NCBI RefSeq assembly: GCF_000021745.1
Contig: NC_011666.1
Coordinates: 186,001-250,000 of the forward strand
DNA length: 64,000 bases
Direction of reading: 5' to 3'
Source: Methylocella silvestris BL2
GTDB lineage: Bacteria; Pseudomonadota; Alphaproteobacteria; Rhizobiales; Beijerinckiaceae
The notes beneath the pieces were generated by a model that did not search any database, was not told the origin of the DNA, and saw nothing but the letters and a program-made list of their open reading frames with translations. Below, piece by piece: positions 36,228-47,776 of this stretch (its first letter is position 1; each line of letters opens with the position of its first letter). The position numbers and the translations under genes are program-made.

Positions 36228-38099
36228 ATGCACCGCTACCGTTCCCATACCTGCGGCGATCTGCGCGAAACCGACGCCTTGCAGCCGACCCGGCTTTCCG
36301 GCTGGTGCCACCGCATCCGCGACCATGGCGGCGTGCTGTTCATCGACCTTCGCGATCACTATGGAATCACGCAATGCGTCGTCGATCCTGATTCGGGCGC
36401 CTTTCCCCTCGCCGAGAAGCTGCGCTCCGAATGGGTCGTCCGGATTGACGGGCTCGTGCGCCAACGCCCGGCCGGCACCGAGAACATCGAGATGCCGACC
36501 GGCCTCATCGAAGTCTATGTGACGGAGATCGAAGTTTTGGGCGCGGCCGCCGAATTGCCGCTGCCGGTGTTTGGCGACCAGAATTATCCCGAAGACATGC
36601 GGCTGCGCTATCGCTTCCTCGATCTCAGGCGCGAAAAACTCCACAACAACATCATGCTGCGCGGACGGGTGATCGATTCGCTCCGCGCGCGCATGAAGGG
36701 GCAGGGGTTTTTCGAATTTCAAACGCCGATCCTGACAGCTTCGAGCCCCGAGGGCGCGCGCGATTTTCTCGTGCCCTCGCGTCTGCATCCGGGCAAATTC
36801 TACGCCCTGCCGCAGGCCCCGCAGCAATTCAAGCAGCTGCTCATGACGGCTGGCTTCGACCGCTATTTCCAGATTGCGCCCTGCTTCCGTGACGAGGATC
36901 TGCGCGCCGACCGCAGCCTCGAATTCTATCAGCTCGATATCGAGATGAGCTTCGTCACGCAGGAGGATATTTTCGCCACCGTCGAGCCGGTGCTGCGCGG
37001 CGTCTTCGAGGAGTTCGGCGAGGGTTTTGCGGTGACGCCGGAATTCCCGCGCATCCCTTACGCCGAGACGATGCTGAAATATGGCACGGACAAGCCGGAT
37101 CTGCGCAATCCGCTCGTCATCGTCGACGTGACGGAGGAGTTTTCGCGCGAGGACGTCAGCTTCAACGCCTTCAAGAACGTCATCAAGCAGGGCGGCGTCG
37201 TGCGCGCCATTCCGGCGCCGGGGGCCGGCGCGCAGCCGCGCTCCTTCTTCGACAAGCTGAATGATTGGGCGCGGGGCGAGGGCGCGGCCGGTCTCGGCTA
37301 TGTGATTTTCGAGGGCGACGCTGGAGCGCTCGTCGGCAAGGGTCCGATTGCGAAATTCCTTCCCGCCGACGTGCAGCAGGCGATCGCCGCCAAGGCCGGC
37401 CTGAAGTCCGGCGACGCCGTGTTCTTCGCCTGCGACCGGCCGGATCGGGCCGCCAAGCTCGCCGGCGCGGCGCGGCTTCGCATCGGCTCGGAGCTTAAAC
37501 TGTCGAAAACCGGCGTGTTCGAACTTTGCTGGATCGTCGATTTCCCGATGTATGAATGGAACGAGGACGAGAAGCGAATCGATTTCTCGCATAATCCGTT
37601 CTCGATGCCGAATTGCAACCTAGAGCAGTTTCTCGCTCTAGAGACCGGTGTCCGTGAAGAAATTGTTGGAATTGACCGAGGGGAGCGCAATCGCGATTTA
37701 AATGAGAGCAATGAACTTCGGAAGCGGATACTCGAAATAACCGCTTTTCAATATGACGTTGTCTGCAACGGCTTTGAGCTGTCGTCCGGCGCGATCCGAA
37801 ATCACCGTCCCGACATCATGCGCAAGGCCTTCGCGCTCGCCGGCTATGATGAAACAGTGCTGGAGCAGAAATTCGGCGGCATGTACCGCGCCTTCCACTA
37901 CGGCGCGCCGCCCCATGGCGGCATTGCGCCGGGCGTCGATCGCATCGTCATGCTGCTCGCGGGCGAGGAAAATCTGCGCGAGATCGTGGCTTTCCCGATG
38001 AATCAGCGCGGCGAGGATCTGTTGCTCGGCGCCCCCTCCAATGTGACGGCGAAGCAACTGCGCGAGCTCTCGATCAAGCTCAATTTGCCGGAGAAATAG
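36228..38099 (+). CDS. aspS: Aspartate-tRNA ligase with an atypical in-frame insertion
   Basis: Charges tRNA-Asp, possibly also tRNA-Asn. 623 residues, roughly 25-30 more than typical. Order: anticodon-binding OB fold (1-110), class II catalytic core with motif 2 ([16 protein letters not shown]), the bacterial GAD insertion (about 290-420) and motif 3 ([20 protein letters not shown]). Between HNPFSMP and [23 protein letters not shown] the family normally has about 15 residues; here about 43 occur (codons 463-506). This stretch, 37610-37745, is clearly less GC-rich and uses codons rare elsewhere in the gene (TTA, ATA, CTA, GGA). ATG 36228 is the natural start; the frame extends upstream without support. 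Confidence 0.97.
   Translation: MHRYRSHTCGDLRETDALQPTRLSGWCHRIRDHGGVLFIDLRDHYGITQCVVDPDSGAFPLAEKLRSEWVVRIDGLVRQRPAGTENIEMPTGLIEVYVTEIEVLGAAAELPLPVFGDQNYPEDMRLRYRFLDLRREKLHNNIMLRGRVIDSLRARMKGQGFFEFQTPILTASSPEGARDFLVPSRLHPGKFYALPQAPQQFKQLLMTAGFDRYFQIAPCFRDEDLRADRSLEFYQLDIEMSFVTQEDIFATVEPVLRGVFEEFGEGFAVTPEFPRIPYAETMLKYGTDKPDLRNPLVIVDVTEEFSREDVSFNAFKNVIKQGGVVRAIPAPGAGAQPRSFFDKLNDWARGEGAAGLGYVIFEGDAGALVGKGPIAKFLPADVQQAIAAKAGLKSGDAVFFACDRPDRAAKLAGAARLRIGSELKLSKTGVFELCWIVDFPMYEWNEDEKRIDFSHNPFSMPNCNLEQFLALETGVREEIVGIDRGERNRDLNESNELRKRILEITAFQYDVVCNGFELSSGAIRNHRPDIMRKAFALAGYDETVLEQKFGGMYRAFHYGAPPHGGIAPGVDRIVMLLAGEENLREIVAFPMNQRGEDLLLGAPSNVTAKQLRELSIKLNLPEK
37610..37745 (+). repeat. Probable repeat-derived or imported segment inside aspS
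   Basis: A 7-bp perfect inverted repeat, CTAGAGC (37620-37626) and GCTCTAG (37635-37641) with an 8-nt loop, stands at the left end, followed by ACCGGTGTCCGTGAAGAAA and a TTGTTGGAATTGACCGA segment. These resemble pieces of Rhizobiales intergenic repeats, from memory of the form CTAGAGCATTTTC...ACCGGTTCGCGTGAAGAAA, and the TTGGAATCGATCG tail at 28000. It is in frame and adds roughly 25-30 residues to AspRS. The exact borders are uncertain. Confidence 0.45.
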
Positions 38100-38200
38100 G
38101 ACGCGGTGCAACGCGCGCGCTCGCCTTGGCGCGCGAATTGCGGTGACTTGCGGCGCGAGCGTTTTGGCGAGTCTTTGGCGCGAAAATGAATAAAACATAG

Positions 38201-38216
38201 GCGCCTTGGGAGGCGC
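38201..38216 (+). terminator. Terminator-like hairpin downstream of aspS
   Basis: GCGCCT (38201-38206), loop TGGG, AGGCGC (38211-38216), followed by GCGCTGTTTCG with only three consecutive T. It is about 100 bp after the aspS stop. Rho-independent function is doubtful without a longer T tract. Confidence 0.3.
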
Positions 38217-38333
38217 GCGCTGTTTCGCCACAAACGCTCGATTGCTATAGAAAATTAGGCTTTGTCGGCGGCTTGAGGTCCAGGCGCGAGAAGCGCGGGA
38301 CCGGCTCGCTCGGCGGAACGCGGGTCAGAAGCA

Positions 38334-41300
38334 TTGTCCATATCGGCCGCTATCTACCACCTCACCCATTACATCTATGATCGTCCGGTCTCGCTCGGCC
38401 CGCAAATCGTGCGGCTGCGTCCGGCGCCGCATGCGCGCACCAAAATCCTGAATTACAGTCTCAAGGTTTCGCCGCCGGATCATTTCGTCAATTGGCAGCA
38501 GGACCCGCATAATAATTGGCAGGCGCGCTTCGTCTTCCCGGAGAAGGTCAGCGAATTCAAGGTCGAGGTCGAACTGACCGTCGATCTCTCGGTGGTCAAC
38601 CCGTTCGATTTCTTCATCGAGCCCTATGCGGAGCAATTTCCCTTCGCCTATGAGCCCGAACTCAAGGCGGACCTTGCGCCCTATCTGCAGCCCGAGCCAT
38701 TGGGGCCGGAGCTTGCCGACTATATGGCGAAGCTGCCGAAAGAACCGGTCCATATCGTCAATTTTCTCGTCGATCTCAACGCCAGCCTGCAAAAGGCGGT
38801 CGGCTATGTGATCCGCATGGAGCCGGGCGTGCAGACGCCCGAGGAGACGCTGACGCTCAAGACGGGCTCCTGCCGCGACTCGGCCTGGCTGCTGGTGCAG
38901 ATCCTGCGCAATCTTGGCCTCGCGGCGCGATTCGTGTCCGGCTATCTGATCCAGCTGCGCGCCGACATCGAGCCGATCGAGGGGCCGAAGGGCACGCAGG
39001 TCGATTTCACCGACCTTCACGCCTGGGCGGAAGTCTATCTGCCGGGCGCGGGCTGGGTCGGCATGGACGCGACCTCGGGCATGTTTACGGCCGAGGGGCA
39101 TATCCCGGTCGCTGCGACGCCGCATTATTCCTCTGCCGCGCCGATCTCGGGCGGCGTCGAAGCGGGTGCAAAGGTCGATTTCGACTTCGACATGACGGTG
39201 ACGCGCGTCCATGAGAAGCCGCGCATCACCATGCCCTTCTCCGATGAGGCCTGGGAAAAGTTGGATGCGCTCGGCGAGCAGGTCGACGAGGATCTGATCC
39301 GGCAGGACGTCCGCCTGACGATGGGCGGCGAGCCGACCTTCGTCTCGATCGACGATTTCGAATCCTCGGAATGGAACACCGCGGCGGTCGGGGCGACCAA
39401 GCGCTCCTTCGCTGACGCCCTGATCCGCCGCATTCGCAACCGCGTCGCGCCGGGCGGCCTTCTGCATTACGGCCAGGGCAAATGGTATCCCGGCGAATCG
39501 CTGCCGCGCTGGGGCTTTTCGCTCTATTGGCGCAAGGACGGCCAGCCGATCTGGCGCGATCCCGAACTGATCGGCTCCGTCGGACGCACGCTCGCGCCCG
39601 AAGCCGAAAAGACGCCCGGGGCCGCCGAGGTTTCGTTTACCGACGACCAGCGCAACAAGGCGGCGGCCCTGACCCGCGGCGTCGCCGATTTCCTCGGGGT
39701 GTCGGAAGAATGCGTCATGCCGGCCTATGAGGATCCGGCGGTCTGGGTCGTCAAGGAAGGAAATCTGCCGGACAACGTCAATCCGCTCGATCCAAAAATC
39801 GAGGATCCCGAAGAGCGCAACCGCATGATCCGCGCTTTTGCGCGGGGCCTGACCAAGCCGACCGGCTTCGTGCTGCCGGTGCAGCGCTGGAATTCGCCGC
39901 CCTCGCTCTCGCGCGGCCTGCGCTGGGTCAGCGAGAAATGGTGCATGCGGCGCGGCAAGCTGTTTCTGGTGCCGGGCGATTCGCCGGTCGGATACCGGCT
40001 GCCGCTCGCCTCGCTGCCCTATATCGCGCCATCCTCCTATCCCTATATCCATCCGCAGGATCCGCTGGAGGATCGCGGCCCCTTGCCCGACGCCGCAAAG
40101 CTTAAGCAACGCGTCGAGCATTTCCAGAAATCGCTCGAACCGTCGAGCACGCGCCAGGACGTCATCGAGCAACTGGCAATCGAGGGCGCCGTGCGCACGG
40201 CGATCAGCGTCGAGCCGCGCGACGGCGTGATCTGCGTCTTCATGCCGCCAACGGAACGGCTCGAAGACTATCTCGAACTTGTCACCGCGGTCGAAGTCGC
40301 GGCCGAGGATCTGAACACCCCCGTGCATATCGAGGGCTATCCGCCGCCCTATGATCCGCGCATCGAGGTCATCAAGGTGACGCCCGATCCCGGCGTCATC
40401 GAGGTCAACATCCAGCCCTGCCACAGCTGGCGCGAGGCGGTCGAGACGACCAAGGGCCTCTACGAGGACGCGCGGCAGGTGCGGCTCGGCGCTGATAAAT
40501 TCATGGTCGATGGGCGCCACACCGGCACCGGCGGCGGCAATCACGTCGTCGTCGGCGGCGCGACCCCGCAGGATTCGCCGTTCCTGCGTCGCCCGGACCT
40601 CCTGAAAAGCCTCATCATCTATTGGCAGCGTCATCCGTGCCTCTCCTATCTCTTTTCGGGCCTGTTTATCGGCCCGACGAGCCAGGCGCCGCGCGTCGAC
40701 GAGGGACGCCATGACGGGCTCTATGAGCTCGAGACCGCGCTCGCCAACACGCCGGGGCCGGACGGATCGATCCCGCTCTGGCTGGTCGACCGGCTCTACC
40801 GCAATCTCTTGATCGACGTGACCGGCAACACCCATCGCGCCGAGATCTGCATCGACAAGCTCTATTCGCCCGACGGTCCAACGGGGCGGCTCGGCCTCGT
40901 CGAATTCCGCGCCTTCGAGATGCCGCCGGATGCGCGCATGAGTCTTGCGCAGCAATTGCTGCTGCGCGCCCTGATCGCCTGGTTCTGGCGCGAGCCGCAG
41001 CAGGGCGGTCTGGTGCGTTGGGGAACGACGCTGCACGACCGCTTCATGCTGCCGCATTTTGTCTGGGAGGATTTTCTCGGCGTCTTGGCCGATCTCGGCC
41101 GCGCCGGCTATGCGTTCGATCCGGCCTGGTTCCAGGCGCAATGGGAGTTCCGCTTTCCCTTCTACGGCGCGATCGAGCATGGCGGCCTCAAGCTGGAGCT
41201 GCGTCAGGCGCTTGAGCCGTGGAACGTCATGGGCGAGACAGGCGCGATCGGCGGCACGGTGCGCTTCGTCGATTCCTCGATCGAGCGGCTGCAGATCAAA

Positions 41301-41702
41301 TGCGAGGGGTTTGTCGAAGGGCGTCACATCATCGCCTGTAACGGCAGGCGCATGCCCATGACGACGACCGACGTTTCGGGCGAGGCTGTCGCCGGCGTGC
41401 GCTTCAAGGCGTGGCAGGCCGCCGTCGGGCTGCACCCGACCGTGCCGGTCCATGCGCCGCTGACCTTTGACATCATCGACGCCTGGTCCGGCCGGTCGAT
41501 CGGCGGCTGCGTCTATCACGTGGCCCATCCGGGCGGGCGCAACTACGAGACCTTTCCGGTCAATTCCTACGAGGCCGAAGCGCGCCGCCTCGCGCGCTTC
41601 GAGGCGTTCGGCCATACGCCGGGAGCGATCAAGGTTCCGCCGGAGGAGCGCACGGCCGATTTCCCGCTGACGCTGGATCTGCGCCGCCCGCGCGGCGTAT
41701 GA
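38334..41702 (+). CDS. DUF2126 transglutaminase-like family protein
   Basis: 1122 residues, the usual length for this family. An N-terminal transglutaminase-like domain (about 1-290) has the N-terminal strand region [27 protein letters not shown] and the catalytic triad: C in [11 protein letters not shown] (about 183), H in [12 protein letters not shown] and D in GMDATSG. The remaining 800 residues are the DUF2126 region, including [12 protein letters not shown] and the [19 protein letters not shown] block. The family is often linked to DUF403 (alpha-E) and ATP-grasp genes of a proposed peptide-modifying system; neither partner is here. TTG 38334 is the only start that gives the expected MSI-type N-terminus; the ribosome-binding site is weak. 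The true substrate is unknown. Confidence 0.93.
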   Translation: MSISAAIYHLTHYIYDRPVSLGPQIVRLRPAPHARTKILNYSLKVSPPDHFVNWQQDPHNNWQARFVFPEKVSEFKVEVELTVDLSVVNPFDFFIEPYAEQFPFAYEPELKADLAPYLQPEPLGPELADYMAKLPKEPVHIVNFLVDLNASLQKAVGYVIRMEPGVQTPEETLTLKTGSCRDSAWLLVQILRNLGLAARFVSGYLIQLRADIEPIEGPKGTQVDFTDLHAWAEVYLPGAGWVGMDATSGMFTAEGHIPVAATPHYSSAAPISGGVEAGAKVDFDFDMTVTRVHEKPRITMPFSDEAWEKLDALGEQVDEDLIRQDVRLTMGGEPTFVSIDDFESSEWNTAAVGATKRSFADALIRRIRNRVAPGGLLHYGQGKWYPGESLPRWGFSLYWRKDGQPIWRDPELIGSVGRTLAPEAEKTPGAAEVSFTDDQRNKAAALTRGVADFLGVSEECVMPAYEDPAVWVVKEGNLPDNVNPLDPKIEDPEERNRMIRAFARGLTKPTGFVLPVQRWNSPPSLSRGLRWVSEKWCMRRGKLFLVPGDSPVGYRLPLASLPYIAPSSYPYIHPQDPLEDRGPLPDAAKLKQRVEHFQKSLEPSSTRQDVIEQLAIEGAVRTAISVEPRDGVICVFMPPTERLEDYLELVTAVEVAAEDLNTPVHIEGYPPPYDPRIEVIKVTPDPGVIEVNIQPCHSWREAVETTKGLYEDARQVRLGADKFMVDGRHTGTGGGNHVVVGGATPQDSPFLRRPDLLKSLIIYWQRHPCLSYLFSGLFIGPTSQAPRVDEGRHDGLYELETALANTPGPDGSIPLWLVDRLYRNLLIDVTGNTHRAEICIDKLYSPDGPTGRLGLVEFRAFEMPPDARMSLAQQLLLRALIAWFWREPQQGGLVRWGTTLHDRFMLPHFVWEDFLGVLADLGRAGYAFDPAWFQAQWEFRFPFYGAIEHGGLKLELRQALEPWNVMGETGAIGGTVRFVDSSIERLQIKCEGFVEGRHIIACNGRRMPMTTTDVSGEAVAGVRFKAWQAAVGLHPTVPVHAPLTFDIIDAWSGRSIGGCVYHVAHPGGRNYETFPVNSYEAEARRLARFEAFGHTPGAIKVPPEERTADFPLTLDLRRPRGV

Positions 41703-41708
41703 ACTATG

Positions 41709-41734
41709 CCGATCGGACCGATTGATCCGATCGG
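41709..41734. terminator. Perfect 9-bp hairpin after the DUF2126 gene
   Basis: CCGATCGGA (41709-41717), an 8-nt loop and TCCGATCGG (41726-41734). It begins six bases after the stop codon. There is no T tract, so it may protect the 3' end or stop transcription together with the adjacent repeat. Confidence 0.45.
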
Positions 41735-41737
41735 CCT

Positions 41738-41787
41738 CCTCATCCTGAGGAGCGCCTGAAAGGCGCGTCTCGAAGGATGGGGTGAGG
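41738..41787. repeat. REP-like palindromic repeat between convergent genes
   Basis: CCTCATCCTGAGGAGCGCCT, GAA, then AGGCGC and GTCTCGAAGGATGGGGTGAGG fold into a long imperfect hairpin with a perfect 6-bp core (41752-41757 with 41761-41766). The CATCCTGAGGAG ... TCTCGAAGGATG frame is a very common palindromic repeat in Rhizobiales genomes, from general knowledge. It lies between the convergent DUF2126 and glgX/malQ genes and could act as a bidirectional terminator. Confidence 0.75.
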
Positions 41788-41867
41788 GCGCCTACAGACG
41801 CCTGCGCCGTCCTGTTCGAGACGGCGTGCGGCCTCCTCGCCATGAGAGATTGGCGCGCGCCTCCGCC

Positions 41868-44800
41868 CTAACTCCCCCGCCAGCGCCTGACCGTTTCCAG
41901 AATCGTCTGCGCCGAGTGAAGTGCGAAAAGCCGCTCGACCGGCTCTGAAATCTTGCGCCGCCAGTTCGGCCGTTCGCGATCGGTGCCGGGCAGATTGGTC
42001 GGCACGACCTCCATAGCGAGATCGTCGGCTTGAATCAGCACGAGGGCGGCGCCGCTTCGCGCGACAAAACCATGGATCGCCGCCGCCGCCGCCTCGGTCA
42101 ATGGCGCGTTATAGTCGACGCCGTCGCCCGAAAAATCTGTGCAGGCGACGGCGGCGAGAAGCTCGGCTTTTTCTTCGGCCCGGTCGCGCGCCGCCGCTTG
42201 CTCGTCCGCGATATGGCCGAGCGCTGCCGCCTCGCCAAGATCGGCGCCGCTCCACCAGCCGGCGAGCGGCGGCAGATCATGCGTCGCGACGCAGGCCGCG
42301 GCCAGCGCCGGGTAAGATTCAGGCGGCAGAAATTCGCGGCCCTCGCGCTCGAACCGCATGACGCGGTAGGAGAGAATATTGGCGCGCGCCAGTTCGTCGC
42401 GCAGGCCCGAGGGCGCCGTGCCGAGGTCTTCGCCGACGACGGCCGTCTGCGCCCGCTGGCTTTCAAGCGCGACCTGTCCGATCAGCGCTTCGAACGGGCA
42501 GGCGAGATAGGCGCCGTCCTTGCCCTCGGCGCCTTCCGGCACGAGGAACAGGCGCTTCAAGCCCAGCACATGGTCAATGCGTAAAATGCCGGCATAGGCC
42601 ATGTTGGCGGCGATCAGCCGTCCGAAGCCTTTATAGCCGTCCCGTGCAAGGGCGCGTGGATCGGGCGGCGGCAGACCCCAGACCTGACCCTTCGGCCCCA
42701 GCGGGTCGGGCGGCGCGCCGATCGAGACGCCCTGCATCAACCGGCTCATGTCGGAAAAGGCTTCGGCGCCGTCCGGCGCGCAGCCGACTGCGAGATCGCG
42801 ATAGAAGCCGAGCGATAATCCCGCCGTCTTGGCCGCTTGCGCCGCCGCGGCAAATTGCCTGTCCGCCAAAAATTGCAGGAATTTTGCGCGCTTCACCTCA
42901 TCGTCATGTTGAGCGGCAAAAGCCTCGATCCCCGGCGCGTGCGGAGCGTTCAGTTCGGGTCCGAACTGGCCGAGCGTTGCGCCGAGCGCGCGCTCGATCG
43001 CCGTGAAAATGGCGAAGCGGCGCAAACTCTCGCCGCCAAGGACCAGAAAGCGTTCAAACTCCATCACCAGCGCATCGTCGGGCGCGGCGAGCCGGCGCGC
43101 CCGGAAGGCGGCGTGAATGACGTCGAACAGCCGATCTTTCAGGGCGAAGACCGCGCGATAATCGACGAAGCCCGCCGCCGAGAGCGCGGCGGCTTCTGGC
43201 GCCGCGCGCGACAACGCGGCCATGACGGCCTCGCTCATCAGTTCGGACGGCAGATCGAAGACGTCGATCGCCAGCGGGTCGAGAAAGCGCCGATCCGAGG
43301 GATGGTAGGGGCTCGCCCGCTCGGGATCGTGCGGATAGAGCGCATGCAGCGGATTGACGCCGACGCAGGCCGCGCCGGCGCGTGCGGCCTCTTCGGCGAG
43401 GATGCGCAGGCAGGTGAAATCGCCGATGCCCTGATCGCCGCCGCCTGATTGGCGCCGCAGCCCGTACGCCTGCGCGGCGACGCCGAACACGCGGCCCTCG
43501 CGCAGCGCTTGCGGTAGGAAGGCGGCGAAGGGAACGATCGCAAGATGGCCGTGGCAATCGGGGGCGGCCTCGCTCATCACTTCGTGACGGCCGAGCGGCA
43601 AATCCGGCAGGGGAATTTCGCGCGTCAAGGCGCGGCGCCCGTCCGGCGCGAGGATTTCGCCGCGCCGGCCGATCTCCGGGCTAATCTCGACGATGTGGGT
43701 CGACCCGTCGTCGCAGGCGATGGTCAGGGCGAAGGGAAGCTGCCGCTCGGCGAGCGCGCCGCCGAGCCGGATCGTCCGTTCGCCATGCTGCACGAGACTG
43801 GTTGCGACAGGCAGCGGCCGGAAGGCGCGTTCCTCCGAGAGTTCGGCAAGGCGGGCCCGCGCCTCGCCCGTATTGGCGGCGGCGAGTTCGAGGCTGCGCA
43901 ACAGAGCGAGCTTCGTCTCAACGCTTACATCCGTCCGGCGCCCTTCGATATCGTGCCAATAGGGCGCGATGCCGGCGGCGGCGGCCAGAGCGTCGAGCAC
44001 GCGCTCGTCGACGCCCGCGCGGGGGCGCGCGGAGGCGGCGGCGGTCTCGGTCAAAATGACGACGGAGCGCGGCGGCAGGCTGACCGCTCCGTCCGGCGCC
44101 TCAGCCCCGGTCGCGCGCGGCTCGGCCGAATTGATCTTCTGTGTCCAGATATGGCTTTCGCGCGCGCCGGGCAGGCGGGCGTGCAGCAGGGCGTAACCCC
44201 GGTTGATGAGGACGGCGGCGCGGCTTGGCGCCAGCCTGGCGTCGCCCGGATCGTAGAAGACCGCGACAAGCGCGTCGGCGGAAGCCTCCTCCCATTGCTG
44301 CGGCGTCAGCGGTTCGCCGGACAGGCCGAGCCATTCGACGTCGGGCGCGCCGGAGGCGTCGGGCGGCGCGCCGGTCAAAGGCGTCTCGCCGCTGAGCGCG
44401 CCAGTCTCGCGGCGAAGTTTTATCAGCCGCGCGCAAAAATCGATGAGCTCCTCGTCGGCGTTCGCCCAATCGACATAGGCGAGCTCATTGTCCTGCGCAT
44501 AGGCGTTGTTGTTGCCCTTCTGCGTGCGGCCGAGTTCGTCGCCCATGGTCAGCATGGGCGAGCCGCGGGACGCGATCAGCGTCGCTAGCAACGCCCGCAC
44601 ATCGCCCCTGCGCCGCTGGATCATGGCGGGGTCAGACGTTTCTCCCTCGGCGCCGCAGTTCCATGACAGATTGTCGTCGGTTCCGTCGCGATTGTTCTCG
44701 CCATTCGCCTCATTGTGCTTTTGCGAAAAGGCGACGAGATCGGCGAGGGTGAAGCCGTCATGGGCGGTGATGAAATTGATCGAGCGCGACAAAGCGCGGC

Positions 44801-46100
44801 GCCGGCCTGCAAAAATATCGGCCGAGCCCGCAAAGCGGGTCGCCATCGCGCCGAGCTGACCATGATCGCCGCGCCAGAAGCGGCGCATCGCATCGCGCGA
44901 TTTATCGTTCCACTCGCCCCATGAGGCCGGAAAGGCGCCGAGCTGATAGCCGCCAAGGCCGAGATCCCAGGGCTCGGCGATATGGATCAGCTCGCGCAAG
45001 GTCGGATCTTGCGCAACCGCGGCGAGGAAGGGATGCGACGGATCGAAGCCCTGCGGCCCGCGGGCCAGAACGGGGGCGAGATCGTAGCGGAAGCCGTCGA
45101 CGCCGGCGCGGATCGCGGCGGTGCGCAGCGCGTCGAGCGCAAGGCGCAACGCGTGCGGGCGCTCCAGCGCCAGCACATTGCCGCAACCCGCCTGATTTTC
45201 GTAGAGCGTCGCATTCTGCGGATCGAGCCGGTAGTAGAGCCCGTTGTCGAGCCCGCGCAGCGATACGGTTGGACCGAGATGATCGCTTTCGCCGGAGTGG
45301 TTCAGCACCACGTCGAGGATGACGCTGATCCCGTCAGCCTGCAGCGCCTCCACGGCCGCGCGGACCTCTGGCCAGCCACCCGGCGCAAGGCGTGGGTCCG
45401 GCGCGTTGAAGGCGACCGGATTATAGCCCCAGTAATTGGCGAGGCCGAGCGCCGGCAGATGGCGTTCGTCGAGCCAGCCTTGGATCGGCAGCAGCTCTAC
45501 GGCGGTGACGCCGAGTCGCGTCAGATGTGCGATTGCCGCCGGATGGGCGAGGCCGGCGAAGGTGCCGCGAATCTCTTGCGGAATGCCCGGATGGTTCCGC
45601 GTAAAGCCGCGCACATGCATTTCATAGATGATGAGGTCGCGCCAGGGCGTCGACGGCCGACGCGGCGCCGCCAGCGCTGGCGCCGGCGTGACGATCGCTT
45701 TAGGGACAAAAGCGGCGCTGTCCGTCAAATCCTCCGGCGCGCCATGTATGCGGGCGTCGAACAGGGACGGATGCAATTTGAATGGACGGTCGAGTTCGAT
45801 CGCGTAAGGATCGACGAGCAGTTTTGCCGGATTGAAGCGAAGGCCCTTTGAGAGATCGAACGGCCCCTCCGCCCGCAGGCCGTAGCGCGCCCCGGCGCCG
45901 ACGCCGCCAACATGGGCGTGGAAGACATCCCCGGTGCGGCCGATCAGTTTGATGCGCTGGATCTCGCGGCCATCGTCGTCGAACAGGCAGAAAAAAATCG
46001 CATCGGCGGCGCTTGAGATGACGGCGACATTGACCCCGTCCACTTGAAGCGACGCGCCGAGCGGCTCCGGCGATCCCGGAGAAACAGAATAAGGCTTCAA
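41868..46100 (-). CDS. glgX: Fused glycogen debranching enzyme GlgX / 4-alpha-glucanotransferase MalQ
   Basis: 1410 residues carrying two complete enzymes. Residues 1 to about 680 are GlgX: a CBM48-like N-terminus, IYEMHVRGFTRNHPGI, nucleophile region VDGFRYDLA, acid HIAEPWDLG and TAHDGFTL. Residues about 695-1410 are MalQ: SGGGDQGIGDF, nucleophile ILRIDHVLGL, acid VVGEDLGTAP and ATHDLPPLAGWW. All six acidic catalytic residues are visible, so both halves should be active. GlgX removes phosphorylase-limited branches and MalQ recycles the resulting maltooligosaccharides. The TTG at 46100 follows the pgm stop by 10 bp with GAGG 8 nt upstream. It is the last gene of the glg operon. Confidence 0.95.
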   Translation of the reverse strand: MKPYSVSPGSPEPLGASLQVDGVNVAVISSAADAIFFCLFDDDGREIQRIKLIGRTGDVFHAHVGGVGAGARYGLRAEGPFDLSKGLRFNPAKLLVDPYAIELDRPFKLHPSLFDARIHGAPEDLTDSAAFVPKAIVTPAPALAAPRRPSTPWRDLIIYEMHVRGFTRNHPGIPQEIRGTFAGLAHPAAIAHLTRLGVTAVELLPIQGWLDERHLPALGLANYWGYNPVAFNAPDPRLAPGGWPEVRAAVEALQADGISVILDVVLNHSGESDHLGPTVSLRGLDNGLYYRLDPQNATLYENQAGCGNVLALERPHALRLALDALRTAAIRAGVDGFRYDLAPVLARGPQGFDPSHPFLAAVAQDPTLRELIHIAEPWDLGLGGYQLGAFPASWGEWNDKSRDAMRRFWRGDHGQLGAMATRFAGSADIFAGRRRALSRSINFITAHDGFTLADLVAFSQKHNEANGENNRDGTDDNLSWNCGAEGETSDPAMIQRRRGDVRALLATLIASRGSPMLTMGDELGRTQKGNNNAYAQDNELAYVDWANADEELIDFCARLIKLRRETGALSGETPLTGAPPDASGAPDVEWLGLSGEPLTPQQWEEASADALVAVFYDPGDARLAPSRAAVLINRGYALLHARLPGARESHIWTQKINSAEPRATGAEAPDGAVSLPPRSVVILTETAAASARPRAGVDERVLDALAAAAGIAPYWHDIEGRRTDVSVETKLALLRSLELAAANTGEARARLAELSEERAFRPLPVATSLVQHGERTIRLGGALAERQLPFALTIACDDGSTHIVEISPEIGRRGEILAPDGRRALTREIPLPDLPLGRHEVMSEAAPDCHGHLAIVPFAAFLPQALREGRVFGVAAQAYGLRRQSGGGDQGIGDFTCLRILAEEAARAGAACVGVNPLHALYPHDPERASPYHPSDRRFLDPLAIDVFDLPSELMSEAVMAALSRAAPEAAALSAAGFVDYRAVFALKDRLFDVIHAAFRARRLAAPDDALVMEFERFLVLGGESLRRFAIFTAIERALGATLGQFGPELNAPHAPGIEAFAAQHDDEVKRAKFLQFLADRQFAAAAQAAKTAGLSLGFYRDLAVGCAPDGAEAFSDMSRLMQGVSIGAPPDPLGPKGQVWGLPPPDPRALARDGYKGFGRLIAANMAYAGILRIDHVLGLKRLFLVPEGAEGKDGAYLACPFEALIGQVALESQRAQTAVVGEDLGTAPSGLRDELARANILSYRVMRFEREGREFLPPESYPALAAACVATHDLPPLAGWWSGADLGEAAALGHIADEQAAARDRAEEKAELLAAVACTDFSGDGVDYNAPLTEAAAAAIHGFVARSGAALVLIQADDLAMEVVPTNLPGTDRERPNWRRKISEPVERLFALHSAQTILETVRRWRGS

Positions 46101-46110
46101 ATGATGCGCC

Positions 46111-47751
<1,641 letters not shown>

Positions 47752-47776
47752 TCAGGGGTGAGATGCGTCAGGGGTT

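Noticed and set aside
38325-41843. A 1172-codon open frame antisense to the DUF2126 gene, longer than the gene itself
   Set aside because: Its protein is arginine/aspartate-rich without any family pattern, while the sense strand has catalytic motifs throughout. High GC with strong third-position bias empties the antisense frame of stops.
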